Origin: Lysobacterales bacterium
Lineage (GTDB): Bacteria; Pseudomonadota; Gammaproteobacteria; Xanthomonadales; S139-57
DNA: 5,344 nucleotides
NCBI GenBank assembly: GCA_026993285.1
Contig: JALWTZ010000254.1
Location: 1-5,344, forward strand
Direction: 5' to 3'
In this document: positions 1 through 5,344 of the stretch, one piece after another
Position numbering within the stretch: the stretch's first letter is position 1
How the letters are laid out: each line of letters opens with the position of its first letter
Notes under the pieces: generated by a model
Told to the model about the DNA's origin: nothing
What the model saw: only the letters and a program-made list of their open reading frames with translations
The model's database searches: none
Position numbers and translations under genes: made by a program

Positions 1-234
1 GCATTGAGTTTTCTCCCCGATGCCCGTGGCATTCCCGTCGATGTGCTGGTACAGCGTTTCGGTCAGCAGCCGGAGATCCATGACGGCATGGATGGCAGCC
101 GTATTCTCTGGTTTCCAAGCCTTCATTTACGCATTCTGGTGACGGATCGGGGCAAGATGGTGCTGGAATACGGCGTGGCTCCGGAAAACGCTCTCCCACA
201 AGAGCAGCTCGACAGGGCCGGGCAAACCGGCTAG
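1..234 (+). CDS. Hypothetical protein, C-terminal fragment (5' end outside window)
   Basis: The frame is open from the left edge to the TAG at 232-234, giving at least 77 residues; a TTG at 4-6 is the first possible start codon, but with nothing visible upstream I treat the gene as truncated by the window edge. The protein is not recognised. The visible part has no membrane segment or cysteines. It reads like a small alternating-strand domain: a segment with RFGQQPEI (about residues 19-26 of the fragment), then the strand-like stretches RILWFPSLHLRILV and KMVLEYGVAP, ending in a polar tail. The rhythm of an FGxP-like turn followed by hydrophobic strands recalls small lipoprotein or BamE-like folds, but this is only an impression and no function is assigned. 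Base use matches the downstream genes, which supports a real coding frame. It ends 32 nt before the alaA ATG. Confidence 0.6.
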   Translation, partial: ALSFLPDARGIPVDVLVQRFGQQPEIHDGMDGSRILWFPSLHLRILVTDRGKMVLEYGVAPENALPQEQLDRAGQTG

Positions 235-237
235 ATT
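209..237 (+). promoter_or_regulatory. Candidate sigma70 promoter for alaA-elaA
   Basis: TCGACA (209-214, 5/6 to the -35 consensus) is separated by exactly 17 nt from TAGATT (232-237, 4/6 to the -10 consensus). Transcription would begin near 243-245, leaving a leader of about 23 nt before the alaA ATG. The -10 overlaps the stop codon of the upstream gene. The spacer contains an inverted repeat, listed separately. This was read by eye and no start site is proven. Confidence 0.4.
217..231. repeat. Short GC inverted repeat in the promoter spacer
   Basis: GCCGG (217-221) and CCGGC (227-231) form a perfect 5-bp stem with the 5-nt loop GCAAA, ending just before the stop codon of the upstream gene. 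No T-tract follows, so it is a poor intrinsic terminator. It lies wholly between the candidate -35 and -10 of alaA, where it could be an operator or simply chance in GC-rich DNA. Confidence 0.3.
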
Positions 238-266
238 CAGCCAATTTCCGTTTGACTGGCCCTGAC

Positions 267-1481
267 ATGCCTCAGAATATCCCCGTCAGCCGCGCCCTCA
301 AGGGGGTGAAATACGAAATACGCGGTGAATTGTCCCGCATGGCCCAGCAGCTGGAGCGCCAGGGCTATGAAATCATCCGTCTGAACATCGGCAACCCGGG
401 GCGTTTCGGCTTCCGCACACCGGAAACCATGCGCCTGGCCATGATCGAAAACCTGGGTTCGGCCGAGCCCTATGCCCATCAGAAAGGCATCTTTCCGGCG
501 CGGGAAGCGGTGGTCATGCAACAGCAGAGCCGCGGGGTGATGGATGTCAACGCCGAGCAGGTCTTCATCGGCAATGGCGTCAGCGAACTCATCGACCTGA
601 CCCTGCGGGCCATGATCAACCCCGGGGATGAAGTACTGGTGCCCAGCCCGGACTACCCGCTGTGGACGGCGGCGGTGATTCTCAATGGCGGCAAGGCCGT
701 GCATTATCCCTGCCCGGTGGAAAAGGGTTTCGAACCGGATCTGGCCGCCATCGAGGCGCGCATCAGCAAAAACACCCGCGCCATCGTGGTCATCAACCCC
801 AACAACCCCACCGGCGCGGTCTACAGCCGCCAGACCCTCGAGGCACTGGCGGAGCTGGCCGAACGCCATGGCCTGGTGATGATGTCCGATGAAATCTACG
901 ACCAGGTGCTCTATGACGAGGCCGAATTCGTGCCCATGGCCACACTGGTGAAAGAGACCCTGTGCATCTCCTACAGCGGCCTGTCCAAGGCCTATCGGGC
1001 CTGTGGTTATCGCGTGGGCTGGGCGGTGCTCAACGGAACGGTGGACCGGGCCGAACAGTATCTGCACAGCCTGGACCTGCTGGCTTCCCTGCGTTTGTGC
1101 AGCAATGTGCCGGGCCAGTGGGCGGTGCAGACGGCTCTGGGCGGCTACCAGAGCATCAAGGATCTGGTCAGTCCCGGCGGCCGGCTCCATGAAGCCCGCC
1201 AGGCGGCGGTGGAAGCGGTGGCCGAAAGCCGTTACCTGAACATGGTAACCCCCGGCGGTGCCATGTACGCCTTCCCGCAGGTGGATGCGGCCGAATTGCC
1301 GGATTTCGACGACCAGCAATTCGCCCTGGACCTGTTGCAGAAACAGCACATACTCATCGTGCCCGGCTCCAGTTTCAATTTCGATTCCAATCGCTTCTTC
1401 CGCACCACCCTGTTGCCGGAACCGCCCCTGCTCAAGCAGGTCTTCCAGCGCATGGAAGAGGTGCTGGATGATTACCGCTGA
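267..1481 (+). CDS. alaA: Glutamate-pyruvate aminotransferase AlaA (class I/II PLP aminotransferase)
   Basis: Cytoplasmic pyridoxal-phosphate enzyme that moves the amino group of glutamate to pyruvate to make L-alanine. The 404-residue product is nearly the length of E. coli AlaA (405) and aligns along its whole length from memory, including the substrate-contact LNIGNP (39-44), DYPLWTAAV, NPNNPTGAVY (from 177), SDEIYD (207-212, with Asp208 and Tyr211 toward the cofactor ring), SGLSKAYR with the Schiff-base Lys241, LCSNVP, TALGGYQSI and FRTTLLP with the carboxylate-binding Arg379. These fall at E. coli positions plus one. I chose the ATG at 267 because the product then starts like AlaA; a TTG at 252 would add five residues. 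Neither start has a good Shine-Dalgarno. elaA overlaps its 3' end, so the two form one transcript. Other class I aminotransferases are less likely given this motif set. Confidence 0.95.
   Translation: MPQNIPVSRALKGVKYEIRGELSRMAQQLERQGYEIIRLNIGNPGRFGFRTPETMRLAMIENLGSAEPYAHQKGIFPAREAVVMQQQSRGVMDVNAEQVFIGNGVSELIDLTLRAMINPGDEVLVPSPDYPLWTAAVILNGGKAVHYPCPVEKGFEPDLAAIEARISKNTRAIVVINPNNPTGAVYSRQTLEALAELAERHGLVMMSDEIYDQVLYDEAEFVPMATLVKETLCISYSGLSKAYRACGYRVGWAVLNGTVDRAEQYLHSLDLLASLRLCSNVPGQWAVQTALGGYQSIKDLVSPGGRLHEARQAAVEAVAESRYLNMVTPGGAMYAFPQVDAAELPDFDDQQFALDLLQKQHILIVPGSSFNFDSNRFFRTTLLPEPPLLKQVFQRMEEVLDDYR
1453..1461 (+). promoter_or_regulatory. Ribosome binding site of elaA, inside alaA
   Basis: A purine-rich run containing GGAAGAGG within the last codons of alaA puts GAGG (1458-1461) six nt before the ATG at 1468. 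It fixes the elaA start and means ribosomes finishing alaA pass directly over the elaA initiation site. Confidence 0.65.
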
Positions 1482-1926
1482 ACCCGCCGCCCTCTGGCGC
1501 GGTTTTGCCGAGCTGGATGTCGACCAGCTCTACGACCTGCTGCAACTGCGGGTGGATGTATTCGTGGTGGAACAGCACTGCCCCTACCCGGAACTGGACG
1601 GGCAGGATCGCCAGGCCGTTCACGGTCTGTGGTACCACGGTAATACCCTGGCCGGTTGCGTGCGCCTGCTCCCGGCCGGTGAACGCTTTTCCGGCCCCTC
1701 CATTGGCCGGGTGGCCACCGCCCGGGCCTTTCGTGGCCAGGGCCTGGGCCATGCCATGATGCGTGAAGCACTGGCGGAATGTGCCCGCCGCTGGCCGGGG
1801 CAGCCCCTGTGGCTGGCGGCCCAGGCCCATTTGCAGGCTTACTACGGCGCGCATGGCTTTCAGCCCCGGGGTGCGGTCTATGACGAGGATGGCATTCCCC
1901 ATATCGACATGTACCGGCCGGCCTGA
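1468..1926 (+). CDS. elaA: ElaA-family GNAT N-acetyltransferase
   Basis: A 152-residue single-domain acetyltransferase, against 153 in E. coli ElaA. Hallmarks of the family are all visible: LYDLLQLRVDVFVVEQxCPYPELDGxD (21-47), the GRVAT strand before the cofactor site, the acetyl-CoA pyrophosphate loop RGQGLG (89-94), the AQAHLQAYYGAHGF segment with His121 and Tyr125/Tyr126, and the C-terminal DEDGIPHIDM (139-148). The GNAT fold predicts transfer of acetyl from acetyl-CoA to an amine; the natural acceptor of ElaA is, to my knowledge, not settled. No signal or membrane segment is seen, so it should be cytoplasmic. The ATG at 1468 overlaps alaA by 14 nt in another frame and has a good ribosome site, so translation is probably coupled. 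An upstream extension of this frame inside alaA looks non-native and is not included. Confidence 0.93.
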   Translation: MITAEPAALWRGFAELDVDQLYDLLQLRVDVFVVEQHCPYPELDGQDRQAVHGLWYHGNTLAGCVRLLPAGERFSGPSIGRVATARAFRGQGLGHAMMREALAECARRWPGQPLWLAAQAHLQAYYGAHGFQPRGAVYDEDGIPHIDMYRPA

Positions 1927-1929
1927 GCA

Positions 1930-1951
1930 GAAAAACGGCTGGGAAAAACGG
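1930..1951. repeat. Direct repeat GAAAAACGG x2 upstream of rdgC
   Basis: GAAAAACGG occurs at 1930-1938 and again at 1943-1951, a 13-bp period, in the 74-base gap between elaA and rdgC. A weak -10-like TAGACT lies at 1964-1969, 12 nt after the second copy, so the second copy covers the place where a -35 would be. This could be a protein-binding site or an A-rich upstream element; no recognised regulator motif was identified. Confidence 0.4.
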
Positions 1952-1963
1952 GCGGCTTTCCGG

Positions 1964-1969
1964 TAGACT
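1964..1969 (+). promoter_or_regulatory. Weak candidate -10 element for rdgC
   Basis: TAGACT matches the -10 consensus at four of six positions, including the TA and the final T. No acceptable -35 is found 16-18 nt upstream (GGGAAA-like sequence instead), so if this promoter is real it would need an activator. rdgC may also simply be read from the alaA promoter. Confidence 0.2.
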
Positions 1970-2000
1970 GGCGCGCCCCGATTTGTACGAGGCAATGCGC

Positions 2001-2897
2001 ATGTGGTTCAAGAACCTGACCCTGTTTGAAATCGAACCGGACGGCCTGCCGGATGAGGAAACCCTGACCGAAGCCCTGGCCGAATACCCCCTGCAGGACT
2101 GCGGCGCGCTGGAACTGAGCCGCACCGGCTGGGTTTCGCCCTTCGGCCCGGACGAGGACATGCTGCTGCATGTGCTGGAAGACGCCGCCTACATCACCCT
2201 GGGGGTGAGCGAAAAGCTGCTGCCGGCCGGTGTGGTGCATCAGGCTGTGGGCGAACGGGTACAGCAGATTGAACAGCGGGAAGGCCGCCCGGTACAGCGC
2301 AAGGAACGGCTGGCACTGAAGGATGCCGTGCTGCAGGAGCTGTTGCCGCGGGCTTTCGTGCAAACCCGGCAGGTACAGGCCATCGTGGATTTCCGCAATC
2401 ACCGCCTGCTGGTGGACAGTGCCAGCAGCAAGCAGGCCGAACGGGTCTGTGATGCCCTGCGCCATGTGCTGGGCAGTTTTCCGGTACAGCCGGTGGCTGA
2501 CCAGGCCAGCCATCTGGAAACCCTGAGCCAGTGGCTGCGTCACGGGGAATGTGAACCGGGCTTTCAGCTGGGCGAGGAATGCGACCTGCGGGAAAGCGAG
2601 CAGGGCGCGGTGGTGCGTTGCCGCAAGATGGAGCTGCCCTCCGAGGAAGTCAACCGCCTGCTGGATCAGGGCATGGTGGCCGAAAGGCTGGCCCTGCAAT
2701 GGGACGAACGGCTGGAGTTCGTGTTGCAAAACGGCCTGGTGATTCGCCGCCTACGCTTTACCGATCAGGTTACCGACCAGCTGGACGACTTCGAAGGTGC
2801 CGATCTCAAGGCCGAACTGGACGGCCTGCGTGCCTTGCAACTGGGTGAGCTGCGTGCACTGCTGGCCGCGCTGGAACCACATTTCTCCTTTGGTTGA
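2001..2897 (+). CDS. rdgC: Recombination-associated protein RdgC
   Basis: A 298-residue protein of the RdgC family (E. coli 303 residues), a nucleoid-associated protein that binds double-stranded DNA without sequence specificity as a ring-shaped dimer and restrains RecA-driven recombination. Family features seen: N-terminal MWFKNL, TGWVSPFG (about 42-49), a charged helical region, LLPRAF (114-119), VDSASSKQAE (from 138), GFQLGEECDLR, and LALQWDERLEFVL (from 230) followed by RRLRF. Phe119 in LLPRAF corresponds to Phe120 of E. coli RdgC, which I recall as implicated in DNA binding. I chose ATG 2001 because family members begin MxWFKN or MWFKN and because GAGG (1989-1992) lies 8 nt upstream; ATG 1995 is too close to it, and the TTG at 1983 lies before it. 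The gene sits 74 bases after elaA and converges with the gene on the other strand. Confidence 0.95.
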   Translation: MWFKNLTLFEIEPDGLPDEETLTEALAEYPLQDCGALELSRTGWVSPFGPDEDMLLHVLEDAAYITLGVSEKLLPAGVVHQAVGERVQQIEQREGRPVQRKERLALKDAVLQELLPRAFVQTRQVQAIVDFRNHRLLVDSASSKQAERVCDALRHVLGSFPVQPVADQASHLETLSQWLRHGECEPGFQLGEECDLRESEQGAVVRCRKMELPSEEVNRLLDQGMVAERLALQWDERLEFVLQNGLVIRRLRFTDQVTDQLDDFEGADLKAELDGLRALQLGELRALLAALEPHFSFG

Positions 2898-2900
2898 AAG

Positions 2901-2917
2901 CTGGCCGGAAACCGGTT
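2901..2917 (+). terminator. Short hairpin between convergent genes (possible weak terminator)
   Basis: Just after the rdgC stop, CCGG-AAA-CCGG (2905-2915) forms a 4-bp GC stem, extended on the + strand RNA by three G-U pairs. There is no T-tract on either strand, so an efficient intrinsic terminator is doubtful. It is the only structure in the 22-base gap separating rdgC from the opposing operon. Confidence 0.25.
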
Positions 2918-2919
2918 GA

Positions 2920-3405
2920 TCAGAATGCGTTACCCATGCCCAGCAGCCAGATACCAACGGCTATCATCAGCAGGGGCGTAATCAACGGGGTGAAGTGATA
3001 CAGGCTGGCACCGGGGATGAGCACGCTTTCGGCAGGGTTTTCCGGGTTGTAGTAGACATCCACGGTCTTGCCCGGTGGAAATTGCTCCACGCGCCGTTGC
3101 AACTGGCGGCCCGTCTTGATGACAGAATCGGACAGGGTAACCCGGGTTCCAGTGTAGGCTTGACGGTGAACCGTGTAGTCATAGCGAAAATCCAGAGTTG
3201 TGGATTCCACGCGGTCAGCGGGGTGACTGGGGCTTTGATAAAACACCTTGCGTTGGGTACCGCTGTGCTGAATAGTGCCACGGACCCTTGGCCATTGCCG
3301 GCTCTGCCAGGCCCGGCGCAACTGGCGCAAGAGAAAAAACAGAATGACCAATCCCACAGCCAGAAAAACCAGGCCGATAGCGGTGAAGGCCGATTGCGCG
3401 CTCAT
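2920..3405 (-). CDS. DUF3592-type membrane protein
   Basis: A 161-residue protein with two hydrophobic helices, at about residues 8-26 and 139-157, around a roughly 110-residue polar domain. The first helix is followed by RQLRRAWQSRQ, so by the positive-inside rule this side could be cytoplasmic, but the topology is not certain. The middle part has the pattern I associate with DUF3592: WPRVRGTIQHS (38-48), a DFRYDYTVHRQAYTGTRV strand pair (72-89), and FPPGKTVDVYYNPENPAESVL (109-129). The function of this family is unknown. Its ATG overlaps the stop of the upstream histidine kinase gene as ATGA (3402-3405), with a purine-rich GGAAGAAGAG run before it, so the two are translated together. A role as membrane partner of the kinase is inference from this coupling only. 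The assignment to DUF3592 is by recognised pattern, not a search. Confidence 0.8.
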   Translation of the reverse strand: MSAQSAFTAIGLVFLAVGLVILFFLLRQLRRAWQSRQWPRVRGTIQHSGTQRKVFYQSPSHPADRVESTTLDFRYDYTVHRQAYTGTRVTLSDSVIKTGRQLQRRVEQFPPGKTVDVYYNPENPAESVLIPGASLYHFTPLITPLLMIAVGIWLLGMGNAF

Positions 3406-4742
3406 GGCTCTTCTTCCGCGGCACAGGGCTGGTTGACCGGCAGCCAGATACGGAAGGTGGTGCCCTTGCCTTCCTCGCTTTCCAGCTCGATGCGCCCGTG
3501 GTGGTCGCGGATGATGCCGTAACTGAGGGAAAGCCCCAGCCCGGTGCCGGTGCCGATTTCCTTGGTGGTGAAAAAGGGCTCGAAGATGCGCTGCTGCACC
3601 TCCGGGCTCATGCCCTTGCCGTCGTCCTGAATCTCGATCCAGATTTCATCACCCTGCCGGCCGGTGCGCAGGGTGATGGTGCCTTTCTTTTCGATGGCGT
3701 GGCCGGCATTGACCAGCAGGTTCATGAACACCTGGTTGAGCTTGCCCGGCATGCCCTGAATCAGCGGTAGCTCACCATATTCCCGGCGGATGGCCGCCTT
3801 GTACTTCAACTCGTTGTAGATGATGTTCAGGGTGGAATCCAGCAACTTGTGCACATCCACCCGCTCACATTCGCTCTTGCCGCTGTGAGAGAAATCCTTG
3901 AGGTCCTGCACGATGCGGCGCACCCGCTCCAGTCCGTCGCGGGTTTCATTCAGCAGTTCCGGCAGGTCTTCCTGGATGTAGTGCAGGTCGATCTCATCCT
4001 TCAGCTGGCGGATTTCCTGCAACAGGGGGTCGTCTTCCGCAAGCCGTTTCTCCAGCCGTTCATAGCGCTTGATCAACTTGAGCAGGGCGCGGCTGTCCCG
4101 GCTCAGGTGGTCGAGATTGGCGCTGACAAAACCCACCGGGTTGTTGATCTCGTGCGCCACCCCGGCGGCCAGCTGGCCAATGGAGGCCATCTTGTCGGCT
4201 TGCAACAGTTTTTGCCGGGCCGCATCCAGCTCGCGAACCTTTTCCTCCACCCGCTCCTCCAGCGTGTGGTTGACGGCAGACAGCTCGCGCACTTTCTGTT
4301 CCAGTTCCGCCACCAGCTTGGCACTGAACTCACGCAGATAGTTTTCCTTCTGTGCCTCGTCGATCTGTTCCTTGCGGCCGTCCAGATAAGCCTGTAATTG
4401 TGATGGCAGTTCACGGATCTGTATGGGCTTGGCAATATAGCCGTCACAGCCGGCGGCCAGCGTGCGTTCCCGGTCCCCCTCCATGCTGTGCCCGGTCAGG
4501 GCCACCACCACCGTATCGGTCAGCTCGGGCATGGACTTGATGCGGGTGGTGGCGGCATAACCATCCAGGTCCGGCAGGTTCATGTCCATCAGAATGAGAT
4601 CCGGTTGCAGTTGTCTGGCTTTCTCCAGCCCCTCCAGCCCGGTGGCCGCCTGATGGTAGTCAAAGCCGGCCTTCTGCAGAATCTTGCCCACCAGCATGCG
4701 GTTGCCGGCCTCATCGTCAATGTAGAGAATGCGCGCGCCCAT
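3402..4742 (-). CDS. Soluble histidine kinase with N-terminal receiver domain
   Basis: A 446-residue two-component protein with no membrane segment. Residues 1-122 are a CheY-like receiver: acidic pocket Asp9/Asp10, phosphoacceptor Asp53 in LMDMNLPDLDG, Thr83 and Lys105 in YIAKP. Residues about 125-185 are a charged coiled coil. The dimerisation/phosphotransfer domain carries the H-box GQLAAGVAHEINNPVGF with His197, then a long charged insert (about 213-262) before the second helix ending LKDFSH. The ATPase domain has the N-box (NLLVNAGHAI, 341-350), DDGKGM (373-378), FEPFFTTK (387-394) and GTGTGLGLS (397-405). All catalytic residues are present. It should autophosphorylate on His197, with the receiver as input or phosphate sink. 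No sensor domain and no separate response regulator are visible here. The ATG at 4742 has only a weak AAGAAA upstream. The next gene is coupled to it. Confidence 0.93.
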   Translation of the reverse strand: MGARILYIDDEAGNRMLVGKILQKAGFDYHQAATGLEGLEKARQLQPDLILMDMNLPDLDGYAATTRIKSMPELTDTVVVALTGHSMEGDRERTLAAGCDGYIAKPIQIRELPSQLQAYLDGRKEQIDEAQKENYLREFSAKLVAELEQKVRELSAVNHTLEERVEEKVRELDAARQKLLQADKMASIGQLAAGVAHEINNPVGFVSANLDHLSRDSRALLKLIKRYERLEKRLAEDDPLLQEIRQLKDEIDLHYIQEDLPELLNETRDGLERVRRIVQDLKDFSHSGKSECERVDVHKLLDSTLNIIYNELKYKAAIRREYGELPLIQGMPGKLNQVFMNLLVNAGHAIEKKGTITLRTGRQGDEIWIEIQDDGKGMSPEVQQRIFEPFFTTKEIGTGTGLGLSLSYGIIRDHHGRIELESEEGKGTTFRIWLPVNQPCAAEEEP

Positions 4743-4805
4743 GTTTCTTGTCTATTGTTCTCATTGCAGGCAACATTGCCACTTTTCACAGAGATTGAAA
4801 AGCAC
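4743..4805. promoter_or_regulatory. Divergent intergenic region with nested inverted repeats
   Basis: These 63 bases separate the divergent starts of the histidine kinase (minus) and the ribokinase (plus). GGCAA (4769-4773) and TTGCC (4776-4780) form a perfect 5-bp inverted repeat with a 2-nt centre; TTGC (4764-4767) and GCAA (4770-4773) form a second one sharing an arm. CATTGC is also repeated directly at 4762 and 4774, 12 bp apart. Promoter matches are weak: TTGTCT (4748-4753), 17 nt, CAACAT (4771-4776) for the + strand would run into the repeat; on the minus strand AACAAT (4759-4754) would leave a leader of only about 5 nt. A shared operator is plausible but unproven. Confidence 0.4.
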
Positions 4806-5344
4806 ATGGCCGCATTGGTGGTGGTGGGATCCCTGAATCAGGATCTGATTTTCCGAACCGGCCAGTTTCCCGCGCCGGGAGAAACGCGCCTGGGCCAGTA
4901 CAGCACCTGCCTGGGCGGCAAGGGGCTGAACCAGGCCGTGGCCGCGGCCCGCTTGGGCGTGGAAACCGCCATGATTGGCGCCCTGGGGCCGGACAGCCAT
5001 GGCGAAATGGTACGCGATTTTCTGCAACAGGAAGGCATCTCCGCCCATCTGCAGCTGGTGGAACACTCCCATACCGGTGTGGCCAGCATCACCGTGGATG
5101 ACGGCGGCGAAAACCTGATCGTGGTGGCCGCCGGTGCCAATGCCGAACTTTCCCCGGCGCATGTGCAATCGCTGGAAAGCATGATAGCGGAAGCCCAGGT
5201 GCTGCTGGTACAGCTGGAAATCAATCCGGTGGCGGTCATGGCCGCACTGCAACTGGCGCGCAAGCATGGGGTTTTTACCGTGCTCAATCCGGCTCCCCTG
5301 CGTGAGGATGTACCGGAAGACATCTGGCAATGGGCGGATCTCAT
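4806..5344 (+). CDS. rbsK: Ribokinase (PfkB family), N-terminal part; 3' end outside window
   Basis: The frame from ATG 4806 is open to the right edge, giving 179 residues of a protein usually about 300 long. Ribokinase phosphorylates D-ribose with ATP to ribose 5-phosphate in the cytoplasm. The N-terminal half matches E. coli RbsK: VVVGSLNQD (5-13, with substrate residues Asn11 and Asp13), FPAPGET (21-27), the PfkB signature GGKGLNQAVAAARLG (37-51), GALGPDSHGE, TGVASITVDDGGEN, AAGANAELSP (108-117), LLVQLE with Glu138, and LNPAP (160-164). The catalytic aspartate region (DTxGAGD-type) would lie beyond the window. A TTG at 4776 in frame would add ten residues; ATG 4806 fits the family better, although the upstream purines (GAGA, 4791-4794) are a weak ribosome site. 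No ribose transporter or regulator gene is in view, so another PfkB sugar kinase remains possible. Confidence 0.9.
   Translation, partial: MAALVVVGSLNQDLIFRTGQFPAPGETRLGQYSTCLGGKGLNQAVAAARLGVETAMIGALGPDSHGEMVRDFLQQEGISAHLQLVEHSHTGVASITVDDGGENLIVVAAGANAELSPAHVQSLESMIAEAQVLLVQLEINPVAVMAALQLARKHGVFTVLNPAPLREDVPEDIWQWADL

Noticed and set aside
252..280. TTGACT (252-257) with a 17-nt spacer to GAATAT (275-280) as a promoter
   Set aside because: The -10 matches only three of six positions and transcription would start inside the alaA coding region, after its ATG.
237..1349. A 370-codon open frame on the minus strand opposite alaA
   Set aside because: It is the complement of a strongly supported enzyme gene in GC-rich DNA; its translation is rich in His, Gln and Gly without domain motifs, as expected for a shadow frame.
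1258..1467. Upstream extension of the elaA frame by 70 codons inside alaA
   Set aside because: The extension is Ser/Arg/Pro-rich nonsense-like protein, and the ATG at 1468 has a good ribosome site and gives the family length.
1878..2729. A 283-codon minus-strand open frame opposite rdgC and the elaA end
   Set aside because: It crosses two well-matched + strand genes and has no recognisable motif or ribosome site; a shadow of GC-rich codon use.
4764..4782. Sigma54-like TGGCA...TTGC on the minus strand before the histidine kinase
   Set aside because: The distance between the GG and GC doublets is 7 or 11 nt depending on which GC is used, not the required 10, so it does not fit a -24/-12 promoter.
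4761..5344. Two overlapping minus-strand open frames opposite the start of the ribokinase
   Set aside because: The + strand translation matches ribokinase over all visible residues, so the antisense frames are by-products.
1..5344. Mobile elements, CRISPR arrays, tRNA or rRNA genes
   Set aside because: No transposase-like frame, terminal repeats, spaced repeat units or RNA-gene signatures were seen, and base composition is even along the window.

Overview
The window looks like chromosomal DNA from a GC-rich gammaproteobacterium. I infer this from the gene set (AlaA-type aminotransferase, ElaA acetyltransferase, and RdgC, which is known mainly from beta- and gammaproteobacteria) and from an evenly GC-rich third codon position throughout. 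I cannot name the genus. There are no transposases, integrases, RNA genes, CRISPR repeats or composition breaks, and no gene-free stretch longer than 74 bases.

Left part (1-2897, + strand): the C-terminal end of an unrecognised protein is followed by alaA (glutamate-pyruvate aminotransferase), elaA (GNAT acetyltransferase, overlapping alaA by 14 nt and surely cotranslated with it), then, after 74 bases, rdgC (recombination-associated DNA-binding protein). A sigma70-type promoter can be read just before alaA. A second, weaker set of signals, including a 9-bp direct repeat, lies before rdgC.

Right part (2920-5344): rdgC converges on a two-gene minus-strand operon read from 4742 down to 2920. 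Its first gene is a soluble histidine kinase with an N-terminal receiver domain; the second, joined by an ATGA overlap, is a small two-helix membrane protein of the DUF3592 type. Divergent from the kinase, a PfkB-family ribokinase starts at 4806 on the + strand and runs off the right edge. The 63-base divergent region holds nested short inverted repeats and a 12-bp-phased direct repeat, a plausible operator.

Most of the window is ordinary housekeeping content. The least described part is the REC-histidine kinase plus DUF3592 pair: the kinase has no sensor or membrane domain and no separate response regulator in view, so the coupled membrane protein is a candidate partner. That is inference.
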